This document shows, piece after piece, positions 32,352-41,969 of a DNA stretch of 52,492 nt. Numbering within the stretch: position 1 is the first letter of the stretch; each line of letters opens with the position of its first letter. The notes beneath the pieces are model-generated. The model searched no databases and had not been told where the DNA came from. It saw only the letters and a program-made list of their open reading frames with translations. The position numbers and the translations under genes were made by a program. Origin of the DNA: an uncultured Acidobacteriota bacterium (GTDB taxonomy: Bacteria > Acidobacteriota > Blastocatellia > Pyrinomonadales > Pyrinomonadaceae); the NCBI GenBank assembly GCA_937871585.1, contig CALMPJ010000161.1:1-52492 (forward strand). Direction: 5' to 3'.

Positions 32352-32889
32352 ACAGTCAAGGTTGCTTACGGGTACTTTGACCGGCACCGAGAGGTGGAAC
32401 GGTAGCGGTGACGCGACCGTTCGAGAGCAGAAGGAGCGGAAAGCCGCTGTTTGGTACGCTCGGAGCCGAAGCCGAAAGGCTTGGCGGAGGCAAGTCGAAA
32501 GACGAACTGAGTCTCGGGGATAAAAACACGAGACGCCCAAGGGAAATGATCAGCCCGGAAGGTGCCGAAAGTCGCTCGCGAAAACTAATTCTTCGGGATG
32601 AACAGACGCGGGCCTCGTTGCCGGGGACGTAACCGGCGGTGGAGGAAAAGCCACCACAACAAAAACCTAATGGCACTGGCGTGAAAACGCTAACCGAAAG
32701 GGAAACCTGGAGGGGTGCTGACCGGAAAGGCTCTCCGCAGAGCGAATTCGGGATACAAAAATCGGTGTCGGACGCGTGTACATGCGACCTTCGCCAACTT
32801 TCAAAAACCGGCAAGCTTCGGCGGACCGGCTTGAGAGGAAAAAAATAAAAGCGTCGTGACGGGCAACCGAAACGACGCTTTTGTTTTTT
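32352..32889 (+). ncRNA. large structured non-coding RNA of unrecognised class, about 540 nt
   Basis: The unit has a near-consensus promoter at its left edge and an intrinsic terminator at its right edge. It contains no credible protein frame or ribosome-binding site. It is purine-rich and full of short hairpins, many with GAAA-type loops: GAACGGT/ACCGTTC (32397-32422), AGCGG/CCGCT (32435-32448), AGCC-GAAA-GGCT (32470-32481), GTC-GAAA-GAC (32494-32503), GTCTCG/CGAGAC (32511-32534), GGTGG/CCACC (32638-32655) and GCGT-GAAA-ACGC (32679-32690). The RNase P signatures (GGAAAGTCCGG, ACAGAACCCGG), a tmRNA acceptor/T-arm and the SRP GGAAGGAAGCA motif are all missing. It is flanked by secreted-protein genes on the opposite strand. 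Class and function are unknown. Confidence 0.7.
32847..32889 (+). terminator. Rho-independent terminator of the non-coding RNA unit
   Basis: The perfect 11-bp stem AAAAGCGTCGT / ACGACGCTTTT (14-nt loop) is followed by GTTTTTT. The flanking A and T runs mean it could also serve the convergent gene at 32903. Confidence 0.9.
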
Positions 32890-32902
32890 CCAATTTGACC
32901 AA

Positions 32903-33289
32903 CTACCAGACGATCTCACCGGTGCTGGTATCGATCAATCCGCGTACTCTGCCATTTCCCGTCGATCGAATCGAGATCTCGCCGGTGTCGAACTTCATTA
33001 GGTTCGAGGTGCGATTTCGAGTGCGAGACTGTCTAATCACTACCGCGAGTTCTTCATCGGTTCCGACAAAGTTAGACGATAACGCGGCACCGCTATTGGC
33101 TTTATTGGCACCAACGACCTCGCATGTTCTAGCGTTGTTCGATCTACGTGGCTGAACACTTGTGTTCGACTGACGAACCTGGATCTCAAAATTTCCTAGT
33201 TTGTCTTGCGACGACTGACCGTACGCCTGATTGGCAAGAAAAAGACCTGAAACGATAATTGCGAATGAAACAAAACTTCTCTTCAACAT
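32903..33289 (-). CDS. small secreted protein of unknown function
   Basis: From ATG 33289 the protein has about 128 residues. It has a signal peptide (MLKRSFVSFAIIVSGLFLAN, then QAYGQ) and a mature part of about 100 residues (NFEIQVRQSNTSVQPRRSNN, ELAVVIRQSRTRNRTSNLMK, GNGRVRGLIDTSTGEIVW). The longer frame starting at 33307 adds only six residues. No family is recognised. It lies between the non-coding RNA unit (convergent) and the winged-helix/TPR regulator gene on the same strand. Confidence 0.6.
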   Translation of the reverse strand: MLKRSFVSFAIIVSGLFLANQAYGQSSQDKLGNFEIQVRQSNTSVQPRRSNNARTCEVVGANKANSGAALSSNFVGTDEELAVVIRQSRTRNRTSNLMKFDTGEISIRSTGNGRVRGLIDTSTGEIVW

Positions 33290-33397
33290 GACGATTTCCC
33301 CCACCAAATTTATTAATGCGGCTGGCCGTAAATCTTTATCGGCCTGCTCAATAGATGGACGAACATAAATTCTGCTTTTGCGTTAGCTTTGTTGAAA

Positions 33398-34750
33398 CTA
33401 TTCGAGGCCGAGCTCGCGAATGATCGCTTTCATTCTCGGCTCATCACGATACATCGATAGAAACGGCTCGTATTTGACGTAGATCAAACCGCGATCACGA
33501 TGTTCAAGGGCTTGTTCGAGAAAGGCGAACATCATTTCGGTATCACCCAATCGTGCAGGAACAAGCGATTTCAAATAAGACGGATAGTCTTTCAAATGCG
33601 GACGCGAGGCATATTGCTCGATACGCTTGTACCAAACGGCGTTCATTCCGCCGATCTTGTAGGCTCGTTTCAGTTCGTCTGCGCAATCTTCGGGTTCGCC
33701 GAAATAGATCGCTGCTTTCGCAAACGAATCGATCGCCCGCGCATACATTTCAGCAAATTCATACCCAAACCCGAGATAAAAATGTCCGTAAGCATACGTT
33801 GGATCGAGCTTGATCAGTTTTCGAGCATGCGCAATGAGGGCGTCCGAATCTTTTATCGTGTAGAAGTATGCGGCAAGCGCCGTCAATATTGTAGGGGACT
33901 CTGGCTCGAGAGCGACGGCACGGTCGATCTGTTCCCGTGCCTCATCGAATCTGCCGAGAACCATCAAATATTCGCCGTACCATTGCCTGGTTGTTGCATT
34001 TGACGGATCGAGATCGATCGAGCTTCGAAATGACGTTTCCGCCGTTTGCCAGTCCCAATCGTAGAATGCTTGGGCATACGCAAGCGAAGCGTGAGCTTCG
34101 GCTAGTTGTTCGTCGATCTGTTGGGTCTGCGACAAGGCCGCTTTCGCCTTCGGAGCCGAGATATTCGGAGTAGAAGCCTCGTAATAATCGGCGAGCAGTC
34201 GATAACTGTCCGCCAGGCCTGTGTAGGCATTTGCGAACTTAGGATCTTTTTCGATCGCTTTCTCAAAGAATTCAACAGCTTTTTTCAGGCCGACAGACGT
34301 TCGTTTGTTCCAAAAGAACCGGCCGCGAACATAACTGCGATAAGCCTCAGGATCATCGGTGCCGCGACGATCTCCGCGTTCCTTTCGCGGATCGCTAATT
34401 CCCTGTTTTTCGCCTGATGAAGTGACTTCGGAAACGAACTGATAGCCGGTTCCGGGAATGGTGAGCAAGTATTTCGGCAGTTTTTTGCTATCGCAGAGCG
34501 TCTTTCGTAGTACAAAGATCGTTTGTGAAAGATTGGATTCCTCAACCGCCGAATTCTCCCAGACGCTCTCGAATATCTCATCCTTACTCACCGTGCGACC
34601 AGCATTTGCGACCAAGTAATGCAGCAGATCGAATGCTTTCGGCGTCAACGAAACAACCTCGCCGTCACTCACACGCAGGAGCCTTCGGCTCACGGTATCG
34701 AGCCGATAGCCGTCGAACAAATATTCCCGCGATGGAATTATCGCCTGCAT
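33398..34750 (-). CDS. winged-helix (OmpR/CadC-type) DNA-binding protein with C-terminal TPRs
   Basis: ATG 34750 starts the conserved part. The longer frame to 34915 overlaps the divergent giant gene. Residues of about 5-105 form a trans_reg_C winged helix (YLFDGYRLDTVSRRLLRVSD, LTPKAFDLLHYLVANAGRTV, SQTIFVLRKTLCDSKK, LLTIPGTGYQFVSEV). A basic linker follows and then at least five TPR-like pairs (FFEKAIEKDPKFANAYTGLA, AETSFRSSIDLDPSNATTRQ, ARKLIKLDPTYAYGHFYLGF). There is no receiver domain and no membrane helix. Such wHTH-TPR proteins are abundant in Acidobacteriota. It is divergent from the 2362-residue protein gene (120-nt gap), which is a natural candidate target. Confidence 0.83.
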   Translation of the reverse strand: MQAIIPSREYLFDGYRLDTVSRRLLRVSDGEVVSLTPKAFDLLHYLVANAGRTVSKDEIFESVWENSAVEESNLSQTIFVLRKTLCDSKKLPKYLLTIPGTGYQFVSEVTSSGEKQGISDPRKERGDRRGTDDPEAYRSYVRGRFFWNKRTSVGLKKAVEFFEKAIEKDPKFANAYTGLADSYRLLADYYEASTPNISAPKAKAALSQTQQIDEQLAEAHASLAYAQAFYDWDWQTAETSFRSSIDLDPSNATTRQWYGEYLMVLGRFDEAREQIDRAVALEPESPTILTALAAYFYTIKDSDALIAHARKLIKLDPTYAYGHFYLGFGYEFAEMYARAIDSFAKAAIYFGEPEDCADELKRAYKIGGMNAVWYKRIEQYASRPHLKDYPSYLKSLVPARLGDTEMMFAFLEQALEHRDRGLIYVKYEPFLSMYRDEPRMKAIIRELGLE

Positions 34751-34870
34751 AACTTCGCTTTGAGAACTTTTGAGAATATTTTTGAAGATTTTTGAGAACA
34801 AGTCAATCAAAACTGTACCCATCAAAAACCAAACCGTCGCCGGAAACACCGCCGACAAGGAGCCTCGATT

Positions 34871-37800
34871 ATGAAACCGCACATAATTGCAGCCGCGATC
34901 GTTAGACATTATCACCTAGCCCGTAGATCTAAGAGCCTGATCTTATTGGGATTGCTCATCTTTTTGACAGCAGGATTTCAGTTAAGTTGTCCGCCGCCGG
35001 AGACTCTCGAAAATATCGAAACGTCATTCGACCCGTCATCTTACGATGGCGTCAATGCGGGCGACTACTACCTGTCGCCGTCGATTCGGGCGATCGCTAT
35101 TGATCCGAGAACGGGCAATGTATTTGTGGGCGGGCATTTTTCTTCGATAGATAATGTCGTCGCGTATAACATAGCTTTCTACGATAAAGCCGCGGATCGT
35201 TGGTATCGACTTCGTAATCGTGGCTTGGTTTTTGGCGATGAACAAACGCCGGGACACGTCGCCGCGTTGGCCATAAAAGATAATTTCCTGTTCGTAGGCG
35301 GCAATTTCACGCAGACCTCGACTCAAACCGCAGGTTCGCAGCCAATAACCGAACTCAACAACATTGCCAAGTACGACATCGGTTCCGGTTCGGTTCAAGA
35401 CATTCAGCACGGCGTCTGGTCACCACTTTCCCTAGGCGGTCTGAACGGAACCGTGAACGCTATGGTGTTTTCCGGCGACGATCTTTACGTCGGAGGAAAC
35501 TTCTCAAGCACGGACGAGGGCGTTCCGTCGCTGCGGTTTATCGCCCGGTACAATAACGCAACGACTTGTTCCACAAATTGTTGGGCCGTACTCCCTAACA
35601 ACGGATTGAGCGGAACCGTCAATGCTCTTGAGATCTCACACGAGTTTCCAAACAATGTCTTCATTGGCGGTGCTTTCACAAATACATTTGACGGGGCGAA
35701 CCCCGATTTAAAGCATATCGCGAGATTCGACGGCGCGAATTGGCACGAATTATATGGTGACGGTTTGAACGACACAGTTTGGGCCATTAAAGAAGAAAAT
35801 CGAAACGTTTATATTGGCGGAGACTTTACGGCGACGACCGGCACGCCGGCGCAGAATCCCGTCAATCGACTGGCGATATACGAATTCCCTTCTAACTTTC
35901 ATCCTTGGTTAGCTGCTCCCGGCAGCGGTTTGAGCGGCCGAGTTGAGTCGATCGCAGTAAAAGACGGCGTTATCATCGCCGGCGGTACTTTCACCCAATC
36001 AGTGAGTGGTCAGACTCTCGGTCTCGGCAATCTTGCCTTTTGTGACTCATTGAACTCAGCAGAGTGGGTTGCATTCCCCGGAAACGGTCTAAACAATTCT
36101 GTATTTGCTCTTGCACTCGACGATGGTGTCGAAATACGCGATCTATTCGTCGGCGGCAGCTTCACAGAAACAGGTGATGGTTCGTCGACGAATCTTCAAC
36201 GAATCGCCAGGTTCCCTATTTTTATCAGCGAAGAATTCAAAAGAACCAAAAACCTTGGCAGCATGTCAGGACAATGGTCATCGCTCGGCCTTACCTCGAG
36301 CAATACGCTGAACGGTCCCGTCAACGCTCTTGCTACTGATCAGACTAACAAGATATATGCTGGTGGCACTTTCACCGAAACTACCACAGGTACGGTAACC
36401 TTAAATCGGATTGCCCGGTTCGATCCGTTGACAAGAATATGGACGCCATTGGCAAACAATGGACTGAATGGAAACGTTGAGGCCGTCTGGCGAATAGGAG
36501 ACGATCTCTTTGTCGGCGGGCTATTCACGGCAACCGCTGACGGAACAGTGTCGAACCTAAATCGAATTGCTCGATACAATCTGATTACGAACACGTGGCA
36601 CAGTGTCTCGAATGGCGGATTGAATGGAAGTGTACTCTCGTTCGCACAGAATGGGAACGAACTGTGGATTGGAGGAAGTTTTACACGGACAGCAGACAAC
36701 TCGATCCTGAATCTGAATCGACTCGCAAAATACGATCTTGTAACCGGGATTTGGTCGTCCGTACCGAACAACGGTATGAATGGCGATGTCAACTCTCTCG
36801 CTTTCAAGGGTAACGATCTATATATTGGCGGCGCGTTCACGCGAACTTCGGACAATAGCTATTTTGTTTTCTACTTCACCAAACTCAATACGGTCGCGTC
36901 CACTTATCACGAACTAGCAAACAGCGGAACAAACTTCGCAGTCGAACGACTCCGGTTAGTAGGAAATGACCTGTACGTCAGCGGGCCCTTCAATCGAACT
37001 CACGACAATACGATAGTTTTGAACGGCCTTGGACGTTTTGACACGACGCTTAACGGCTGGAACGCGGTTTATGGGTATGAGAGCGTAATTGATTTCTCAA
37101 AGAAAGTCCGGGCGAGCGTCGCCGTCGAAAATGATATTTATTTCGGGGGCAGATTTCATAACATAGGGAACACCGTAGCTCATTATTTTACAAGGGTTTA
37201 CGGACAAACCTGGAATGTGCCTGCGGGCACCACAAGTTGGAATGACGGCGGCAATTGGTCAACGGGTGCGGTTCCGGCGGCTAATTCGAGCGCCGTCATT
37301 CCGGCCGGAGCCGGCAGTATTAACATCACCACAAATGACGTTATGCTTGCCGACCTGATGCTAAACGGCGGCACATTGAATGTCGCCGCGGGCCGTACGT
37401 TGACGATCAACGGTATCTTAAAACTCGACGGCGGCACGATCACAGGCGAAGGCACCATCGTCGTCACCGACTGCCGCCGCGACCGCGTGATGGGCGGTGA
37501 CCCGACGACCTATATTCGCACGAAGTTAGTTCGCTGCGTAGATAATGACGGCACTTACATTTTCCCTGTCGGCACTGCTCAAGGCTACGCTCCTGTGTTT
37601 GTCGGCGAGATCGCTGGTACCGGAAACGTCGCGGTCACACCTTATCAAGGGGCATACAGCGGTCCTGCAACAGGTTTGCCCACGAACCGTCTGCTTCGCT
37701 GGTGGAACATCGAGAATCCCGGCGGCGGCGTTACGAATTCGCAGTTGATCTTAAACTACAGCTATCCGGACATCGTCAGCAACGAAGCGACCTACAAGGC

Positions 37801-40800
37801 ATATCGCATCGCCGGCGGCACCGCGAACGTTGCTTCTGACTTCGCAAACACGTATACACACCGAACGACATCGACTAATGTAACTGCATTCTCCGATTGG
37901 ACGATCGCAGGCGAGCCGGGCGGGCCGACACCAACGCCGACTCCGACACCTTTGCCGCCTCCGCCGACTCCGACACCGTTGCCGTCGCCAACACCTACGG
38001 CCACACCAACGCCGTCTCCGCCGCCTGAGCCAAATCCGACGCCCGAGCCGACGCCGACGCCGACGCCTATGCCGCCTGTGTTGGGCACATATCCGAGTTC
38101 GAATTTGGCATTGAGCGGTAACCTGGCGGTTACGCCTGATCTGGCGCCAGCTGATGCAACTTCGCTTAGCGCAACGACCGACAGCCGTTTTCGCGGAACG
38201 CTCGTAGCCGATCCTATCACCGGGGTGGTCCGAATCTCGAACGCTTCTCCTGCCGGCGTTTATACGGTAAAACTGACGGCATTCAATGGCGGAAATCCCG
38301 CCACCACAACATTTACATTAACCGTCACCAACGGCAGCGAATGCACGCAGACATCAGGATTTACGAACGCCGGGGACATAACTGACGCGAGTTCGCCGCA
38401 TTCCATCGCGGTCGGCGACATCGATAATGACGGCGATCAAGATCTCGCGATCATCAACAACAGCTCGAACCTCGTCTCGATCATGTTCGGCGACGGAGCC
38501 GGAACATTCACACACGCAGGGAATGTCACCATTGTTTTCTTCCAGAACATCGTCGAGCTGGCCGACATCAACAACGACGGTAAACTCGATCTCGTAACGG
38601 CCGGTTTCAATCGACTGGTAGTTCGCCTCGGAAATGGCGATGGCACATTCTCAAATCTGCCGGTGATCAACTTTCCGTCAGGACCCGACGGTCTAGCGGT
38701 CGGCGACCTTAACAACGACGGACGTCGCGACCTCGTGATCGGTGACTATGGTCTTGCCAATGTTACGGTACTGACCGGCGACGGAGCAGGCGGCTTTACG
38801 ATAGGTACGCCTGTTTCGGTCGGCGGTTCGGTTCGGTCCGTAACGATCGCCGATGTTAACGCAGACAGCAATGCGGATGTTCTGACAACAAACGATAACG
38901 GCACGGTTTCGGTCCGTCTTGGCAACGGTCTCGGCGGCCTGTCAGGTACGACGAACGTCGTGGTCGGCGGAACGCCGGTATCGTTGACGGCCGGTATGTT
39001 CGACGGCGATGCCAACCTAGACATCGCCGTCTCGAACAACTCCGGCAACTCGATCTCGATCCGAAACGGCGACGGACTTGGCGGTTTCTCTGGCACGACG
39101 GAGCTTTCGCCGTTCAGCGTTCCCGAATCGATAGCTCTTGCCGACATCGATAATGACGGTATTCACGATATCGTCGTGGCTGAGAGCTACAATTATGCCG
39201 ACGTCGTGAATTTCGGCGACGGAAGCGGCGGTTTCGCACAGACGCTTTCGGTAGAAGCGGGCTTCTGGCCATATTCTCTGAAGGTAGGCGATTTTAACGC
39301 CGATGGCCGCCAAGATCTCGCAACCGGCAATTTCAGCTCGTCAGTAACGACAGTTCGTCTCGGCACATGTTATACGCCGACACCGACTCCAACGCCGACA
39401 CCTGAAGAAACTCCGACACCAACGCCTACGCCAACTCCGGAACCTACACCGACTCCGACTCCCGAGACAGGCAATATCACCGTTTCCGACAACAATCTGA
39501 CAGTCGGTGGATTTAGCACCTTGAAAGATGCGATCGACGCTGTCAATGCCGGCACGTTCTCCGGTGCTATCACAATGACCGTTAACGCCGACACCACCGA
39601 GACCGCGATGGCGAGCCTCACCTATAGCGGGAATGGCTCGGCAAACTACACGTCGATCTCGATATCGCCGGCGATCGGCGGTCCGAGATTTATTATCGGA
39701 ACCTTGCCGGGCGAAGCTATTCTCGAACTTAACGGAGCGGACAATGTAACGATCGACGGCATCAACGCCGGCGGCACATCGCTTACATTTGCGAATGCGC
39801 AGAACACAGCATTCGGATCGACAAACACTTTGCGGCTTTTGAATGGTGCATCCAACAACCTAATTCGCAACGTAGACATACTTGGCTCACATCCCGGCAG
39901 TACCGGCACCGTCAACATCGGCGGCGACACTGTTTCCGGCAACGGAAACGATGACAATACTATTGAGTTTTGCAACATCGGGCCGTACGGCGGCAACCTT
40001 CCACACACAGGAATTCGAAGTTCAAGTACTACGGGAGCATCCAACAGCGGCAATGTGATCAACAACAATAACATTTTCGACTTCACGGGAAATGGAATGT
40101 TCATTTTCTCGGCGAAGTTCTGGACAATAAGTAACAACCGTTTGTTCCAGACGGCACCGATCACAGGCTCGCAAACTGTGATGCAAATCGACGATTCGAA
40201 CATTACGACAGGCTCGGAAGGTATAACGGTCACAGGCAATGTGATCGGCTACGCGTCGGCGGCGGGGACGGGCACATACACGGTCAACAATGCCGCGACG
40301 TTCCGAGCGATGCACGTTCAGCTTTGGTCCGCAGGTTCGCCGAGTACCGTGAGCGACAATACGATCACGGCGATAAGCGTAACGAATGCTGCGGCTGGCT
40401 CTCAGTTTGATGGCATTCGAATACCTCAAGGGCCCGTAACTGTGAGTGGAAATACCATCGGCAGTACGACGGCGACCGATGCGATCACGGTCTCGTCTTC
40501 GACAACCGTCGCGGTGGAATCGTTCGGCATCTATCACATTGGCTTAGGTGCGTTCACGGCGAACAACAACCAGATCGGCGGATTGACGTTTGATAATGCA
40601 AATACCGGTGGTCTTATCTTTCGCGGCATCGCGGCGTTGAATGTACGCACGGGTCCGTTCACCGCAAGCGGCAACACGATCGGCGGCACCGTTGCCAATT
40701 CGATCCGAACGCAGGGCTTTAACAACGTTGGAACGCCATCGCAGGTTATCGGCATTTCCGTCGGAGGCTGGCCATCGACGATTTCCGGCAACACGATCCA

Positions 40801-41959
40801 GAATCTAACCTCGCGTGACGGTATCGGAACTGCGGCTCAGGCATCAGTGATCGGCATCGTCACCACAGACGCGACCGTCAATCATTTGATCCAAACGAAT
40901 ACGATCCGCGATCTGACGAATACCGCAGACTTCGGCAGTTTTTCGAGCGTTGTGACCGGAATTCAATTTACAGGTTCGACCGCAAGTAGTGTTGAACGAA
41001 ATCACATAAGCCGACTGTTCAACTACAAGAGCGGCACCTCAACTGAAGCCAATGGCATTCGCATCGCAGGCGGAACTACTGTGTTTCGAAACAATATGAT
41101 CGCGATCGGCGACAATATCTTGACAGCGATCGGCAGCGGCTCCACAACCGGCGGCATCAATGGAATAAACGAACCGTTGGGAACGAACACGTTCTATCAC
41201 AACAGCGTCTCGATCACCGGCTTGCCAACCAGCGGCTCAGGGCCGTCGTATGCACTGAACAGCTCGGTCACGACAAATACGCGTAGTTATCGAAACAACA
41301 TCTTCTCGAACGGTCGCAGCAACAACGGTTCGACCGGAAAGAACTACGCCATTCGAGTCGGCGGTACAGGCGTGAATCCGGCAGGACTTACGAGCGACAA
41401 CAACCTGTTCTATTCGACAGGTTCCGGAGCATTCTTCGGCTACTTTAATTCGATCGACCGAGCCGATCTTTCGGCTTGGCAGACAGCTACCGGCAAAGAT
41501 GCGGCAAGCATCGTCGGCGATCCCTTGTTCAATAACGCACTGCTTGGCGGCACGCCCGATCTGCACATCGCGGTTGGCTCGCCAGCGAAAGACGCCGGAG
41601 CAAACGTTGGCGTTGTACGTGATTTCGATGATCAGGTCAGACCATCGGGCCCCGGCTATGATATCGGAGCAGACGAAGCTCTTGCACCGTCGGCGTCTTC
41701 CGTTACAGTTTCCGGGCGAATTCTCACGGCTGATGGCAATGGCATTCGAAACGTCATTATGACGCTTGCCGGCGGCGGCACACAGCTATCGGTGCGATCG
41801 AGTTCGTTCGGCTACTTCACATTTGAAGGCGTCGAGGCCGGCCAAACATACGTGATATTCGTGAACAGCAAGCGATACACATTCGCGGTTCCGACTCGCG
41901 TGATCACGGTTGCAGACGACGTTACAGACGCCGATTTTGTTGCAGAACCACTCGAATGA
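34871..41959 (+). CDS. giant secreted mosaic repeat protein (propeller, FG-GAP, beta-helix, C-terminal regulatory-like domain)
   Basis: The 2362-residue protein has GGAG 8 nt before the ATG and a hydrophobic export segment (SKSLILLGLLIFLTAGFQLS). Domains in order: about 70-770, 13-15 propeller-like repeats with a GGxFT core (DDLYVGGNFSSTD, NKIYAGGTFTETT); 776-860, a beta-sandwich region (TWNVPAGTTSWNDGGNWSTG); 1017-1072, a Pro-Thr linker; 1072-1155, an Ig/cadherin-like domain; 1160-1500, FG-GAP/VCBS repeats (AVGDIDNDGDQDLAIINN); 1501-1533, a second Pro-Thr-Glu linker; 1534-2270, a right-handed beta-helix (NLIRNVDILG, SGNTIGSTTATDAIT); 2275-2362, a C-terminal domain shared with the protein at 29291-31999. 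It is probably a surface or secreted adhesin or polysaccharide-binding protein. This is inferred from architecture only. Confidence 0.85.
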   Translation: MKPHIIAAAIVRHYHLARRSKSLILLGLLIFLTAGFQLSCPPPETLENIETSFDPSSYDGVNAGDYYLSPSIRAIAIDPRTGNVFVGGHFSSIDNVVAYNIAFYDKAADRWYRLRNRGLVFGDEQTPGHVAALAIKDNFLFVGGNFTQTSTQTAGSQPITELNNIAKYDIGSGSVQDIQHGVWSPLSLGGLNGTVNAMVFSGDDLYVGGNFSSTDEGVPSLRFIARYNNATTCSTNCWAVLPNNGLSGTVNALEISHEFPNNVFIGGAFTNTFDGANPDLKHIARFDGANWHELYGDGLNDTVWAIKEENRNVYIGGDFTATTGTPAQNPVNRLAIYEFPSNFHPWLAAPGSGLSGRVESIAVKDGVIIAGGTFTQSVSGQTLGLGNLAFCDSLNSAEWVAFPGNGLNNSVFALALDDGVEIRDLFVGGSFTETGDGSSTNLQRIARFPIFISEEFKRTKNLGSMSGQWSSLGLTSSNTLNGPVNALATDQTNKIYAGGTFTETTTGTVTLNRIARFDPLTRIWTPLANNGLNGNVEAVWRIGDDLFVGGLFTATADGTVSNLNRIARYNLITNTWHSVSNGGLNGSVLSFAQNGNELWIGGSFTRTADNSILNLNRLAKYDLVTGIWSSVPNNGMNGDVNSLAFKGNDLYIGGAFTRTSDNSYFVFYFTKLNTVASTYHELANSGTNFAVERLRLVGNDLYVSGPFNRTHDNTIVLNGLGRFDTTLNGWNAVYGYESVIDFSKKVRASVAVENDIYFGGRFHNIGNTVAHYFTRVYGQTWNVPAGTTSWNDGGNWSTGAVPAANSSAVIPAGAGSINITTNDVMLADLMLNGGTLNVAAGRTLTINGILKLDGGTITGEGTIVVTDCRRDRVMGGDPTTYIRTKLVRCVDNDGTYIFPVGTAQGYAPVFVGEIAGTGNVAVTPYQGAYSGPATGLPTNRLLRWWNIENPGGGVTNSQLILNYSYPDIVSNEATYKAYRIAGGTANVASDFANTYTHRTTSTNVTAFSDWTIAGEPGGPTPTPTPTPLPPPPTPTPLPSPTPTATPTPSPPPEPNPTPEPTPTPTPMPPVLGTYPSSNLALSGNLAVTPDLAPADATSLSATTDSRFRGTLVADPITGVVRISNASPAGVYTVKLTAFNGGNPATTTFTLTVTNGSECTQTSGFTNAGDITDASSPHSIAVGDIDNDGDQDLAIINNSSNLVSIMFGDGAGTFTHAGNVTIVFFQNIVELADINNDGKLDLVTAGFNRLVVRLGNGDGTFSNLPVINFPSGPDGLAVGDLNNDGRRDLVIGDYGLANVTVLTGDGAGGFTIGTPVSVGGSVRSVTIADVNADSNADVLTTNDNGTVSVRLGNGLGGLSGTTNVVVGGTPVSLTAGMFDGDANLDIAVSNNSGNSISIRNGDGLGGFSGTTELSPFSVPESIALADIDNDGIHDIVVAESYNYADVVNFGDGSGGFAQTLSVEAGFWPYSLKVGDFNADGRQDLATGNFSSSVTTVRLGTCYTPTPTPTPTPEETPTPTPTPTPEPTPTPTPETGNITVSDNNLTVGGFSTLKDAIDAVNAGTFSGAITMTVNADTTETAMASLTYSGNGSANYTSISISPAIGGPRFIIGTLPGEAILELNGADNVTIDGINAGGTSLTFANAQNTAFGSTNTLRLLNGASNNLIRNVDILGSHPGSTGTVNIGGDTVSGNGNDDNTIEFCNIGPYGGNLPHTGIRSSSTTGASNSGNVINNNNIFDFTGNGMFIFSAKFWTISNNRLFQTAPITGSQTVMQIDDSNITTGSEGITVTGNVIGYASAAGTGTYTVNNAATFRAMHVQLWSAGSPSTVSDNTITAISVTNAAAGSQFDGIRIPQGPVTVSGNTIGSTTATDAITVSSSTTVAVESFGIYHIGLGAFTANNNQIGGLTFDNANTGGLIFRGIAALNVRTGPFTASGNTIGGTVANSIRTQGFNNVGTPSQVIGISVGGWPSTISGNTIQNLTSRDGIGTAAQASVIGIVTTDATVNHLIQTNTIRDLTNTADFGSFSSVVTGIQFTGSTASSVERNHISRLFNYKSGTSTEANGIRIAGGTTVFRNNMIAIGDNILTAIGSGSTTGGINGINEPLGTNTFYHNSVSITGLPTSGSGPSYALNSSVTTNTRSYRNNIFSNGRSNNGSTGKNYAIRVGGTGVNPAGLTSDNNLFYSTGSGAFFGYFNSIDRADLSAWQTATGKDAASIVGDPLFNNALLGGTPDLHIAVGSPAKDAGANVGVVRDFDDQVRPSGPGYDIGADEALAPSASSVTVSGRILTADGNGIRNVIMTLAGGGTQLSVRSSSFGYFTFEGVEAGQTYVIFVNSKRYTFAVPTRVITVADDVTDADFVAEPLE
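37921..38085 (+). repeat. Pro-Thr coding low-complexity repeat
   Basis: Tandem CCGACNCC-type codons encode PTPTPTPLPPPPTPTPLPSP and similar runs, an interdomain linker of the giant protein. A shorter block of the same kind lies at 39373-39470. Such DNA is prone to slippage and length variation. Confidence 0.85.
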
Positions 41960-41969
41960 CGAACCGAAA

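Noticed and set aside
32352..32889. RNase P RNA, tmRNA or SRP RNA as the identity of the structured RNA
   Set aside because: GGAAAGTCCGG, the GCGGTAAGAGCGCACC-type region and ACAGAACCCGG are all missing, there is no tRNA-like acceptor and T arm, and no GGAAGGAAGCA motif.
32356..32919. 187-residue minus-strand reading frame opposite the RNA unit
   Set aside because: It is Ser/Pro/Arg-rich without domain character, has no signal or ribosome-binding site, crosses the terminator stem, and is what a stop-poor complement of a purine-rich structured RNA would give.
34925..34995. Lipoprotein signal at the N-terminus of the giant protein
   Set aside because: The Cys follows QLS, which does not fit the usual lipobox (L-A/S-G/A-C); an ordinary export signal is more likely.
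37921..39470. CRISPR-like or minisatellite arrays
   Set aside because: The repeats are in-frame Pro-Thr codons without constant spacers, so they are linker-coding low complexity.
36340..41566. Many minus-strand frames of 80-200 residues inside the giant protein gene
   Set aside because: They are low-complexity complements of the Gly/Thr/Pro-rich coding strand (for example runs of GVGVGVG opposite the Pro-Thr linkers).
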